A stretch of DNA of 11,866 bases from an uncultured Lysobacteraceae bacterium (GCA_937897645.1 CALCNV010000090.1:1-11866); one strand, 5' to 3'. Shown: positions 4,715 to 11,752, counted from the first letter of the stretch. Numbers and translations are program-made. Notes: generated by a model not told the origin, from the sequence alone.

Positions 4715-6808
4715 ATGCGTTTTCGTGCCTTCCTCAGCTACAGCCATGCCGACGCCGCCTGGGCGGGCTGGTTGCTGCGCCGCCTGGAAACCTACCGGGT
4801 TCCATCGCGGCTGGTGGGGACGCAGGGTGCCCATGGGCTGATCGAGCGCCGCCTGGGCAAAGTCTTCCGTGATCGCGACGAGTTGCCCAGTGCAGGCGAC
4901 CTGGGCGTGACCATCCGCGAGGCGCTGTCAGACTCGGCCGCGCTGGTGGTGATCTGTTCGCCCACGGCCGCGCAGTCTCGCTGGGTCAATGCCGAAGTAG
5001 AGGCATTCCAGGCCAGCGGCAGGGCCGACCGCGTGTTCTGTTTCGTGGTCGGCGGGGTACCGGGCAGCGTGGATCCGGCGCAGGCCTGCTTTCCGCCGGC
5101 GCTGGTGCGCCCGGATGCCAATGGCGACCCGCACGAGCCACTGGCCGCCGATGCGCGTGCCGAAGGCGATGGGCGCGAGCGCGCGTTCCTCAAGCTGGTC
5201 GCAGGCCTGCTGGGCGTGGGCTATGACGCGCTTGCGCAGCGTGAAGCACAGCGGCGCACGCGCAAGTTCGCAATCGTGGCCGCGGCTTCATTCGTGGGCA
5301 TGACGATCGCGCTGGGCCTGGCGGCGACGGCTTATGTCGCGCGCAACGATGCGCAGCGACGGCAGGCGCAGGCGGAGGACATCCTCGGCTTCATGCTCGG
5401 CGACTTGCGCGAGAAGCTGACCACCGTCGGTCGCCTGGACCTGATGCGTTCGGTGGATGACAAGGCGACGGGATATTTCGCGACGCTGGATCCGCGCGAC
5501 ATGACGGATCGCGCCTTGGAGGAACAGACGCGATCGCTGACCCGCATAGGCGAGGTGCGACTGGGCGAAGGCAACCACGATGCCGCTATGTCCGCGTTCC
5601 GCGAAGCGCACGCGCGCAGCACGGCGTTGTACCAGCGCGCACCGGATAACGGCCAGCGTTTGTTCGATTTGGCGCAGGCGGAGTACTGGATAGGCTTCGT
5701 GGCGTTGGAGCAAGGCCGCTATGAAGATGTCGAAATTTGGTTCAGCAAATATCGCGACAGCGCAATCAAGCTTGCGGCGATGGATCGTGGGAATTTCGAA
5801 TGGCAGCAGGAAGTTCTGTACGGCTATCACAATCTCGCCGCCCTTGATGAAAGTAGAGGACGCTATGTGGAGGCGGAGAAGGGGATGCGCCAAGTCCTCC
5901 GGATGCTGAGCGAGTGGTCAGCGACGCGGCCTGCCGATACAGCGATGCGAAGTGAGTTGGCGGAAACCATGTCGTGGTTGGGTCAGGTATCTGCCAAACA
6001 AGGCAAGTTGAAGGAAGCAGAGGCCTATTTCCTCCAAGAAGTCGAAGCCTTCCGGCGGAACGCCACGGATGATCCCCGGAATTCGGAATGGAAACAGCAA
6101 CTCAACGAAGCCCTGCTGATACTGGCCAAGGCGCAGTGGCAACTAGGTAGGCGAGGTGAAGCCCTTGCTGTCGTTGATGATGCGGTACGACGCAGCGAGG
6201 AATTGGCAGACAGCGATCCGGACAACTCGGATTGGCAGATCGCGCGCGGCGTGGCGCGGTGGTGGCAGGCGAATGTTGCGACTGGCGAGCAGGAAGGGCT
6301 CGCATTGCGTTGGGCGTCCGAAGCAGTTTCCGTGTTCGAAGGGGCACTGCTTAGAGAGCCGAAGAACGGGCGCGTGCGCAACTGGCTGGTGCGGGCGCAT
6401 CAAGCGCACGCACGGCTGGAATTGGTGGAGGGAAAATTTTCAGGGGCGAGAGTGAGCTTGGCCAAGTCGGCAGATCTCATCGAAACGGGATGGACAGCAG
6501 ATCCGGACGAACAGTTGCGCCTGCTCCGCGCCGAGAATCTTTTGCTAACAGGCGAGCTGAACCTCGCGGCTGGCTCGCCGGAGCGTGCGAAAGCTGCATG
6601 GGAGCAGATCGAACCGCTCTTGCTTGCAGAGCGGGGCACGCAAACTCCGTTCGAGCGCTTGGACCCCCTGGTGCGCGGCCTGCATCGTCTTGGTCGCATG
6701 GACGCCGCGGTCTCTCACAAGCAACGTCTGGCTGATGCAGGCTACGTACCTGATCGGCCGTGGCCTACGCCGGCATACACGGCACGTACCGAGGTGGCTG
6801 CCCGCTGA
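4715..6808 (+). CDS. TIR domain protein with membrane anchor and long helical (TPR-like) repeat array
   Basis: This protein has 697 residues. Residues 3-115 form a TIR domain: FRAFLSYSHAD (3-13), the BB-loop region VFRDRDELPSAGDLG (50-64), ALVVICSP (76-83) and SRWVNAEVEAF (88-98). Glu94 in the WxxxE context is where NAD-cleaving TIR domains have their catalytic glutamate. A linker ending in GLLGVGYDALAQREAQRR (164-181) leads to one membrane helix (about 185-208). After it, residues 215-690 are helical repeats. Anchor positions (P/D)xNxxW recur at 262, 312, 360, 408, 456, 504, 551 and 598, an almost exact 48-residue period. The array probably faces the opposite side of the membrane from TIR or binds partners; topology is not certain. 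The ATG at 4715 places FLSYSH at the N-terminus as in relatives; a GTG at 4679 would add 12 residues. The SLOG gene ends 139 bases upstream. From about 5700 the gene is less GC-rich and uses codons such as AGA, CTA and CTT that are rare in its neighbours. Confidence 0.82.
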   Translation: MRFRAFLSYSHADAAWAGWLLRRLETYRVPSRLVGTQGAHGLIERRLGKVFRDRDELPSAGDLGVTIREALSDSAALVVICSPTAAQSRWVNAEVEAFQASGRADRVFCFVVGGVPGSVDPAQACFPPALVRPDANGDPHEPLAADARAEGDGRERAFLKLVAGLLGVGYDALAQREAQRRTRKFAIVAAASFVGMTIALGLAATAYVARNDAQRRQAQAEDILGFMLGDLREKLTTVGRLDLMRSVDDKATGYFATLDPRDMTDRALEEQTRSLTRIGEVRLGEGNHDAAMSAFREAHARSTALYQRAPDNGQRLFDLAQAEYWIGFVALEQGRYEDVEIWFSKYRDSAIKLAAMDRGNFEWQQEVLYGYHNLAALDESRGRYVEAEKGMRQVLRMLSEWSATRPADTAMRSELAETMSWLGQVSAKQGKLKEAEAYFLQEVEAFRRNATDDPRNSEWKQQLNEALLILAKAQWQLGRRGEALAVVDDAVRRSEELADSDPDNSDWQIARGVARWWQANVATGEQEGLALRWASEAVSVFEGALLREPKNGRVRNWLVRAHQAHARLELVEGKFSGARVSLAKSADLIETGWTADPDEQLRLLRAENLLLTGELNLAAGSPERAKAAWEQIEPLLLAERGTQTPFERLDPLVRGLHRLGRMDAAVSHKQRLADAGYVPDRPWPTPAYTARTEVAAR

Positions 6809-6883
6809 CGACACAAATTTGGAACAGGCAGAGAACACCTGCCCATCGGCCCGGAGCGGCCACAACCCTGAGGAGTGATTCGT

Positions 6884-7279
6884 ATGCCAAGCGTAAGCGT
6901 AAGTCTGGACTGCCGGAATTGGCCATCCAGTGGAAGCGATGGATACACCACCACGACCGCCAGCAACAATGGGCTGTATTCCTACAAATACAGTGGCGGT
7001 ACCGATGGCAACGGCAACGTCGACGAGACGGTCGGGATTGGGGCCGTGGCCATCACCGTCACCATCTACGCCGATGAGCGTTACATCGTGGATTCGGTGA
7101 GTTTTTCAGGTGATATCGAAGGCCAATTAAGTTCGCTTCCGGGGAACTCGCCCACCAGCGTTGTCATCACCGACAGCGACAGCCAGACCGGCACCGGTTA
7201 TTTCAAGATTTCCGTTCGCGATACTTCTGCCAATTGCACTTTTCCATGCGATCCGCGCGTTACCAACAAGCCCAACTAG
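6884..7279 (+). CDS. Small beta-rich protein of unknown function, third gene of the TIR/SLOG cassette
   Basis: I do not recognise this 131-residue protein with confidence. It has no signal peptide or membrane segment, so it is probably cytoplasmic. It is rich in Ser, Thr, Asp, Gly and beta-branched residues: alternating strands such as VAITVTIYADERYIV (55-69), SVVITDSDS (92-100) and GYFKISVRDTS (105-115) suggest a beta sandwich. It has three cysteines (10, 118, 122), two of them next to the closing CDPRVTNKP (122-130). The ATG at 6884 is favoured over an in-frame GTG at 6875 because a strong TGAGGAG (6869-6875) lies eight bases before it. It starts 75 bases after the TIR gene on the same strand with no clear terminator between, so co-transcription is likely. 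It may resemble small conserved proteins annotated as DP-EP family in related bacteria; that is a memory-based suggestion only. A function as regulator, ligand or antitoxin of the TIR/SLOG pair would be speculation. Confidence 0.72.
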   Translation: MPSVSVSLDCRNWPSSGSDGYTTTTASNNGLYSYKYSGGTDGNGNVDETVGIGAVAITVTIYADERYIVDSVSFSGDIEGQLSSLPGNSPTSVVITDSDSQTGTGYFKISVRDTSANCTFPCDPRVTNKPN

Positions 7280-7288
7280 TGACTGTTC

Positions 7289-7316
7289 GAGACGGTGTAC
7301 TTGCGTACGCCGTCTC
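7289..7316. terminator. Hairpin between convergent genes, probable terminator
   Basis: GAGACGGTGTAC (7289-7300) pairs with GTACGCCGTCTC (7305-7316), giving a 12-bp stem with one G-U pair and a TTGC tetraloop. It lies ten bases after the stop of the small beta-rich gene and just before the end of the opposing hydrolase gene. No clean T tract follows on either strand, so it is a hairpin that may work with Rho or as a stabiliser. Confidence 0.6.
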
Positions 7317-7326
7317 TTGGGTCATT

Positions 7327-7869
7327 TCAGGAGCCTGCGTTGAGGGTGGAGGTCCGGCGTTGCAGCAGCTTCCATGCCATCCCTGCCGCGAATAGCGGCA
7401 ACCACACCCAGCGCAGCTCCGACCACAGCGTCGCCATCCCGCGCGCGCTGAAGAATCCGTTGGCGAACGGCGACACCAGGATCGGTCGCCACGGCGCGAA
7501 GAACCTGTGGTCGGTAAATGGCCACAACAATGCGACGCCGAGACCTCCCGACGTCAGCGCATCAAGCAAGGGATGCGACAGCGCACACGCGAATATCCAC
7601 GCAGCGGCCTGCAGCGGTCGACTTCGCAACGGACGGTGGAGGACGCCGCCCACGAATCCGAGCAGCAAGGCGAACACGATTGAGTGGCTTGCTCCACGGT
7701 GGCCCAATGCGTCTGCATACGGAATGCCGAATGCGAACGCGACCACGTCGAGGTCCGGCAGGATGGCGGCGATGATGCCAGCGCCGAGCAATCGCTTCGA
7801 TACCTTGCCGCGGCCAGCGGCGTAGTACATCGCCAGGGGAACCGCTGCATGCGTGAGGATGCTGGGCAT
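7327..7869 (-). CDS. Membrane-bound metal-dependent hydrolase, YdjM/DUF457 family
   Basis: This 180-residue inner-membrane protein has the conserved His/Asp motifs of the YdjM-type family, whose members are predicted metal-dependent hydrolases with an uncertain substrate. The motifs are ILTHAAV (4-10), ILPDLDVV (36-43), GHRGASHS (56-63), SHPLLDALTSGG (98-109) and WPFTDHRFFAP (116-126). Several hydrophobic helices lie between them (about 25-48, 64-80, 87-105 and 150-170). In E. coli the relative ydjM is controlled by LexA; I saw no LexA box here. The gene follows yraN by eight bases on the minus strand and is likely the last gene of an lpoA-yraN transcript. The end abuts the hairpin at 7289-7316. 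Family assignment is firm; the biochemical role is not established. Confidence 0.87.
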   Translation of the reverse strand: MPSILTHAAVPLAMYYAAGRGKVSKRLLGAGIIAAILPDLDVVAFAFGIPYADALGHRGASHSIVFALLLGFVGGVLHRPLRSRPLQAAAWIFACALSHPLLDALTSGGLGVALLWPFTDHRFFAPWRPILVSPFANGFFSARGMATLWSELRWVWLPLFAAGMAWKLLQRRTSTLNAGS

Positions 7870-7877
7870 GCTTTTGC

Positions 7878-8279
7878 CTAGATGTCATCCGCACGGAATG
7901 CATCGCGTAGCCACGTGACGCGCGGTGCCTGCGGGTCGCCTTCGGCGTCCACCACGTCGAAGCGGCATGCGGCGTTCGCGTACTCGTGGTGTTCGGCCAG
8001 GAACAACTGCGCGGCATGCACCAGCTTGCGGCGCTTGCCGATGTCCACGGACGCCGCGCCACCGCCGAAGGCACGTGACTGCCGGTAGCGCACTTCCACG
8101 AACACCAGCGTGGCGCCGTCGCGCCCGCTGCCGTCCAGCATCACCAGGTCAAGTTCACCGCCGCGATAGTTCACGTTGCGCGCGATCTCGCGCAACCCGG
8201 CTTTCAGCAGCGCATCACGCGCTGCGCTTTCCGCCTGCTTGCCGCGCGTGTTGCGGTCGATGGTGGTGCGCTCAGCCAC
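7878..8279 (-). CDS. yraN: YraN / UPF0102 family nuclease-fold protein
   Basis: With the start chosen here the protein has 133 residues, close to the usual family length. It shows the whole family signature: TRGKQAESAARDAL (11-24), ARNVNYRGGELDLVMLD (33-49), LVFVEVRYR (58-66), FGGGAASVDIGKRRKL (71-86) and CRFDVV (105-110). Glu42, Asp44 and Glu62 correspond to the acidic residues of the restriction-endonuclease-like (Holliday-junction-resolvase-like) fold, but a cellular function is not well established. I chose the GTG at 8279-8277, which overlaps the lpoA stop (TGA at 8274-8272), giving translational coupling. A farther in-frame ATG at 8384 would add 35 residues lying wholly inside lpoA and unlike the family. 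YraN downstream of lpoA and near rsmI is a standard proteobacterial cluster. Confidence 0.9.
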   Translation of the reverse strand: MAERTTIDRNTRGKQAESAARDALLKAGLREIARNVNYRGGELDLVMLDGSGRDGATLVFVEVRYRQSRAFGGGAASVDIGKRRKLVHAAQLFLAEHHEYANAACRFDVVDAEGDPQAPRVTWLRDAFRADDI

Positions 8280-9648
8280 CGCCGCCGACAGGCACGCTGC
8301 GACCGCCACTGAACGTGGACCAGGCCGGCGCGCGCACCACGTTGCCGAAGCCATCCATGCGCAGTTCACCGGTCGCACCTTCAAGCTGCACGTTGTTGCC
8401 GGTCGCCAGTTTTTCTAGGTAGGCCGTCAACAACCACGCATCGAAGCCGAAGGCGAACAGGCGTGCGGCCGGGCCGCGTGCCGTCGGCAGTTGCGCGCCC
8501 ACCACGCTTGCCGCCGGCAGGCCCGGCACGCCACGCGCCGTCCACACTTCGGTCGGATAGATGATGCCGTCCAGCGCGCTGTCCTGCTCGGGCTTGCCGG
8601 TACCGGAAATCAGCTGCGAGGTCGCCACTCGACTCTTGCCACCGAGTCCGGCCATGGCCAACTGCGGTGCTATCGCGCGTGCGGTGTTGCCCTTCAATGC
8701 CAGGAACACCGAGTCCACGCCGCGCGCTGAAGCGGCAGACAGCGCAGCGGAAATATCGCCGGGGATTTCGGCCACGCTGAGCGTATCCACCACCGTGCCA
8801 CCGCGTTCGCTGAAACGTGCACGGAACGCGCTTGCCGCACGCTTGCCGTTGTCGTCGTTGCCACCGATCACCAGCGCGGTCTTGCGTTCGCGGCTGAGCA
8901 GGTATTCGGCGGCGGCGATGCCGTCGTCTTCCGGTGCCAGCGAGAAACCGGCATTGCCGGGTGGTGGCGTCACCACGCCGCGATTCAGGGCCAGCGTCGG
9001 CACGGCCAGGCTGGATTCGCGGAACACCGCGCTGACCTCATCGCGGCCCAGTGGCCCGATGATGAAATCCACGCCCGCGGCGGCCGCCTTGCCATATGCA
9101 TCAATCGCACCGGTGGGCGTACCGGCGGTGTCATAGAAAGTGATTTCCGGGCGACGACGGTTTTCGCCGTAGTAGCCGGCAAGCAGGCCGTCACGTACCG
9201 GTGCCGAGGCCGTGGCCAAGGATCCGGACAGGGGCAGCAACACCGCCAGTTTGACCGGCGGGCGGTAACCGTCGCGATCCGCGGCCGGTCGGTCGTTCAG
9301 GTCGAAACGCCAGTTGGCACTGCGGTCGAAGGGACGCGGCAACGGCAGGCCACGCTTCAACAGCGCCTGCCCGGCGAAGGCATACAGCGGATCGCCGACC
9401 GGCAAGGCGGCGGCGTCGCGGGCAAGGGTGTCGTTGTCGATGGCGGAGAGCAGGCGCTCGATCTCGCGCGCGTTGTCGGTCTTGGCCTGGCCGCTCAGGG
9501 ACGCGTGGTTGTGGGCAAGCTGGCCCGCACTTACGAACGCTGCGCTGCTGCTGGTCTTGGCCGGGCCGCTGACCTGGGTGGTGGCGCAGCCGGCGAACAG
9601 GGCTGCCAACAACAACAGCAGGAAGATCCTTCCGAATCGCTTATCCAT
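8272..9648 (-). CDS. lpoA: Penicillin-binding protein activator LpoA (outer-membrane lipoprotein)
   Basis: This 458-residue lipoprotein has an N-terminal signal sequence with a run of leucines and a lipobox LFAGC (Cys21), so it should be lipidated and sorted to the outer membrane facing the periplasm. LpoA activates the bifunctional peptidoglycan synthase PBP1A in E. coli. From about residue 131 it has the periplasmic-binding-protein-like domain typical of LpoA: PVKLAVLLPLSGSLATAS (131-148), then FYDTAGTP (171-178), VDFIIGPLGRDEV (near 194-206), ALNRG and later AFGFDAWLLTAYLEKL. The region before it (about 22-125) is much shorter than the N-terminal helical domain of the E. coli protein, which suggests a reduced N-domain. 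The gene diverges from rsmI across 93 bases, as in many gammaproteobacteria, and overlaps the yraN start at its 3' end. There is no clear Shine-Dalgarno sequence before the ATG. Confidence 0.9.
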   Translation of the reverse strand: MDKRFGRIFLLLLLAALFAGCATTQVSGPAKTSSSAAFVSAGQLAHNHASLSGQAKTDNAREIERLLSAIDNDTLARDAAALPVGDPLYAFAGQALLKRGLPLPRPFDRSANWRFDLNDRPAADRDGYRPPVKLAVLLPLSGSLATASAPVRDGLLAGYYGENRRRPEITFYDTAGTPTGAIDAYGKAAAAGVDFIIGPLGRDEVSAVFRESSLAVPTLALNRGVVTPPPGNAGFSLAPEDDGIAAAEYLLSRERKTALVIGGNDDNGKRAASAFRARFSERGGTVVDTLSVAEIPGDISAALSAASARGVDSVFLALKGNTARAIAPQLAMAGLGGKSRVATSQLISGTGKPEQDSALDGIIYPTEVWTARGVPGLPAASVVGAQLPTARGPAARLFAFGFDAWLLTAYLEKLATGNNVQLEGATGELRMDGFGNVVRAPAWSTFSGGRSVPVGGGG

Positions 9649-9685
9649 GGGTATGCTCGACGGCCATGCGTGGGAACCGGCTAGG

Positions 9686-9691
9686 ATTGTA
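9686..9691 (-). promoter_or_regulatory. Possible -10 element for the lpoA operon
   Basis: On the minus strand the hexamer TACAAT matches the -10 consensus at five of six positions. It would start transcription near 9679, about 30 bases before the lpoA ATG. No convincing -35 at 16-18 bases was found. It lies in the 93-base divergent region shared with rsmI. Confidence 0.35.
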
Positions 9692-9741
9692 CCTTCGGCT
9701 GCACGCGACTGCGTTCAGCCAACGCCCCCAGGATCGTCCCC

Positions 9742-10566
9742 ATGTCCGCTGGAACACTGTTCATCGTCGCCACGCCCATCGGCAACCTCGCCGACCTGTC
9801 GCCACGCGCGCTGGAGACCTTGCGCAGCGTGGCCGGTATCTGCGCCGAAGACACCCGCCACACCCGCCAGCTGCTGTCGCATTTCGGCATCGACAGACCG
9901 CTGCTGGCCCTGCACGAGCACAACGAAGAGGCGATGTCCGAACGCATCGTCGAACGCATCAACGGCGGTGACTCGCTGGCCCTGGTCAGCGACGCCGGCA
10001 CGCCGCTGGTCAGCGATCCCGGCTATCGCGTGGTGCGTGCCGCGCGTGCGGCCGGGCTGCGGGTCAGTCCGATTCCCGGGGCTTGTGCGGCAATTGCGGC
10101 ACTCAGCGTCGCGGGCCTGCCCAGCGACCGCTTCACCTTCGAGGGATTCCTGCCTGCGAAATCATCCGCACGGCGTGAGAGGCTGGGTCGGTTGGCCAGC
10201 GAAACCCGCACGCTGGTGTTCTACGAATCCTCGCACCGCATCGCCGAATCGCTGGCCGATATGTGCAGTGTGTTCGGCGACGACCGCGTAGCAGTGATCG
10301 CGCGCGAACTCACCAAGCTGTTCGAGACCGTGCTCGACGGCACCCTCGCCGAACTGCAGGCGCAGGTGGATGCCGATCCCAATCAGCGCAAGGGCGAGTT
10401 CGTGGTGATGGTGCACGGCGTGGAGGATGACATCGAGGCGCAACTGGTCGAGGGCCACCGCCTCTACGCCAAGCTCAGTGAACACCTGCCACCTTCGACG
10501 GCGGCCAAGCTGGCGGCGGAGATCAGTGGCGCGCCACGAAAGGCGTTGTACGGACGTGGCGACTGA
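9742..10566 (+). CDS. rsmI: 16S rRNA (cytidine(1402)-2'-O)-methyltransferase RsmI
   Basis: RsmI transfers a methyl group from S-adenosylmethionine to the 2'-OH of C1402 in the decoding centre of 16S rRNA and helps decoding fidelity. The 274-residue protein has the tetrapyrrole-methylase-type fold signatures: LFIVATPIGNLADLSPRALE (6-25), CAEDTRHTRQLL (34-45), LVSDAGTPLVSDPGY (81-95), IPGACAAIAALSVAGLPSDR (111-130), FTFEGFLP (131-138), FYESSHRI (160-167), ARELTKLFE (187-195) and RKGEFVVMV (216-224). Length and motif order are normal. The start has AGGA at 9730-9733, eight bases upstream. It is divergent from lpoA, a conserved arrangement. A weak TAGGAT -10-like hexamer at 9682-9687 could serve it, overlapping the opposing element. 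The stop is 110 bases from the end of the opposing hydrolase gene. Confidence 0.96.
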   Translation: MSAGTLFIVATPIGNLADLSPRALETLRSVAGICAEDTRHTRQLLSHFGIDRPLLALHEHNEEAMSERIVERINGGDSLALVSDAGTPLVSDPGYRVVRAARAAGLRVSPIPGACAAIAALSVAGLPSDRFTFEGFLPAKSSARRERLGRLASETRTLVFYESSHRIAESLADMCSVFGDDRVAVIARELTKLFETVLDGTLAELQAQVDADPNQRKGEFVVMVHGVEDDIEAQLVEGHRLYAKLSEHLPPSTAAKLAAEISGAPRKALYGRGD

Positions 10567-10593
10567 CTGGTTTCGACCCAAGGCGGAGATCGT

Positions 10594-10610
10594 GCAGATC
10601 GCTGCTTTTT
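10594..10610 (+). terminator. Weak hairpin with T tract after rsmI
   Basis: GCAG-ATCG-CTGC (10594-10605) forms a short 4-bp stem followed directly by TTTTT (10606-10610). It lies 28 bases after the rsmI stop. The stem is short, so this is only a tentative intrinsic terminator. The rest of 10567-10676 shows no gene. Confidence 0.3.
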
Positions 10611-10676
10611 CTTTGGGGCGACACTCCCACAGGATCGCTGAGTAAGAATTCACACCGCTCCGCTGCACGGCTTGAG

Positions 10677-11597
10677 TCAGGCCTCAGATATCACTTCCTG
10701 CTGATTGGATACACGATCGACGATCCACTCGACGATCGCATCGAACCGTTCCTGGTCAAGCGCATGACCGCGGTCGACGCGTAGCTCGGTGATGAAGTCA
10801 CCGGCGACCTTGGCCACGACCTGGTCTGCATCCCGCGAGTACTTGTCCCCGCTACCCGATACGACCATGGCCGGCCGAGGTCCGATGGCGGAAAGAACAT
10901 CGTGCGTGTCGATCTGGCGGGCGAGCCCGGGCACGACCTCGAACAGGGTGATCCCGGTGCCCTCCCGGCGACGCGTCTCGAAGCTGCACACGGCACCGCT
11001 GACGCATGCGAACCTGCAACGCGCGTCGATTGCCGCGTGGTAGAGCGCCGTGTAGCCACCGTAGGAGTGTCCTGCCACGCCCACGAGCCGCTCGTCCACG
11101 CCAGAGGCTTGCAGCAGCACGCTCAAGGCCCGTTGGGCGTCATCCAGGCACTTTCGCATCAACAGGTCGCCATCCAGCAACCGATAGCTCATGGCGCTGT
11201 AGTGCTGGAGCCAATCGTAAAAATCCGGTTCCACTCCCTGGACCGCGCCCCGTCGATCCTCGAACGTGATGGCGTCCGGGGCCAGGACCGCTACGCCGCT
11301 ACGGGCAAGCGCCGGCCCGAAGGCCTGGAACGGGTCGCCCACCTCGCCGGCTACCTCGCTCTTGCCGAAGTGGAACTCCCCATTGTGTTGATGGAAGACC
11401 ACCACTCCGCCGAGCGTATCGCGCCCTGTGGGCGTGAACAGGAAAGCCGGGATAAGGTCACCTTCGAGTCCCCGGTATTCGATCCTTTCACGGCTAAAAC
11501 CATCCGCCTCCATGACCTCGCCCCGTTGGAATTCCACCGGAACAGGAACAGCAAGACCCAGTCGCTCGCGAAGCATCGTGGTGAGGTCGGTCTTCAT
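10677..11597 (-). CDS. Alpha/beta hydrolase, dienelactone-hydrolase-like
   Basis: This 306-residue cytoplasmic protein has no signal peptide. It has a complete alpha/beta-hydrolase catalytic set: the nucleophile elbow GHSYGGY (176-182, Ser178), the acid in VSGSGDKYS (246-254, Asp251) and the base in DRGHALD (275-281, His278). The HQHNGEF segment (69-75) is in the position of the HGG-type oxyanion loop. The layout resembles dienelactone hydrolase or acetyl-esterase-type families. The substrate cannot be read from sequence; an esterase or carboxylic-ester hydrolase is the safest call. It sits between rsmI and rnpB on the opposite strand, a place usually short in relatives, so it may be a lineage-specific insertion. 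The ATG has no Shine-Dalgarno sequence, but a promoter-like TTGACG/TATCCT pair sits directly upstream. Confidence 0.82.
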   Translation of the reverse strand: MKTDLTTMLRERLGLAVPVPVEFQRGEVMEADGFSRERIEYRGLEGDLIPAFLFTPTGRDTLGGVVVFHQHNGEFHFGKSEVAGEVGDPFQAFGPALARSGVAVLAPDAITFEDRRGAVQGVEPDFYDWLQHYSAMSYRLLDGDLLMRKCLDDAQRALSVLLQASGVDERLVGVAGHSYGGYTALYHAAIDARCRFACVSGAVCSFETRRREGTGITLFEVVPGLARQIDTHDVLSAIGPRPAMVVSGSGDKYSRDADQVVAKVAGDFITELRVDRGHALDQERFDAIVEWIVDRVSNQQEVISEA

Positions 11598-11603
11598 TGG
11601 CTG

Positions 11604-11634
11604 AGGATAGTGCGCAACATGGATGCTTCGTCAA
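11604..11634 (-). promoter_or_regulatory. Possible promoter for the alpha/beta hydrolase gene
   Basis: On the minus strand TTGACG (11634-11629, five of six to the -35 consensus) is followed after 19 bases by TATCCT (11609-11604, four of six to the -10 consensus). The spacing is longer than ideal. The predicted start, seven bases on, coincides with the ATG at 11597, so the message would be leaderless, which fits the missing Shine-Dalgarno sequence. Confidence 0.35.
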
Positions 11635-11723
11635 CTGCGTCGTGGTGATGCCTGATATTTCGTTCGGACCGATGCAGCTGTCCAGCGCGATCTATCCCCG
11701 GCGTCGCACGTTCACCACGAGAG

Positions 11724-11752
11724 TCGCCACCCTGAACCGCGCATGCGACAAT
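11724..11752 (+). promoter_or_regulatory. Probable rnpB promoter
   Basis: TCGCCA (11724-11729, four of six to the -35 consensus), a 17-base spacer and GACAAT (11747-11752, four of six to the -10 consensus) are joined by an extended -10 TGC at 11744-11746. The predicted start near 11759-11762 agrees with the 5' end of the RNase P RNA placed independently by comparison with E. coli. Confidence 0.55.

Noticed and set aside
8280..8384. ATG at 8384 as the start of YraN
   Set aside because: It would add 35 residues unlike the family and lying entirely within lpoA. The GTG at 8279 gives normal family length and a coupled overlap.
9314..10291. A 325-codon plus-strand frame spanning the lpoA-rsmI junction
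   Set aside because: It covers the antisense of lpoA and an alternative frame of rsmI, both of which are strongly supported; composition is typical of out-of-frame GC-rich DNA.
10902..11648. A 248-codon open frame on the plus strand opposite the hydrolase
   Set aside because: It is antisense to a frame with a complete catalytic triad, its protein matches no family I know, and it runs into the promoter region of the opposite gene.
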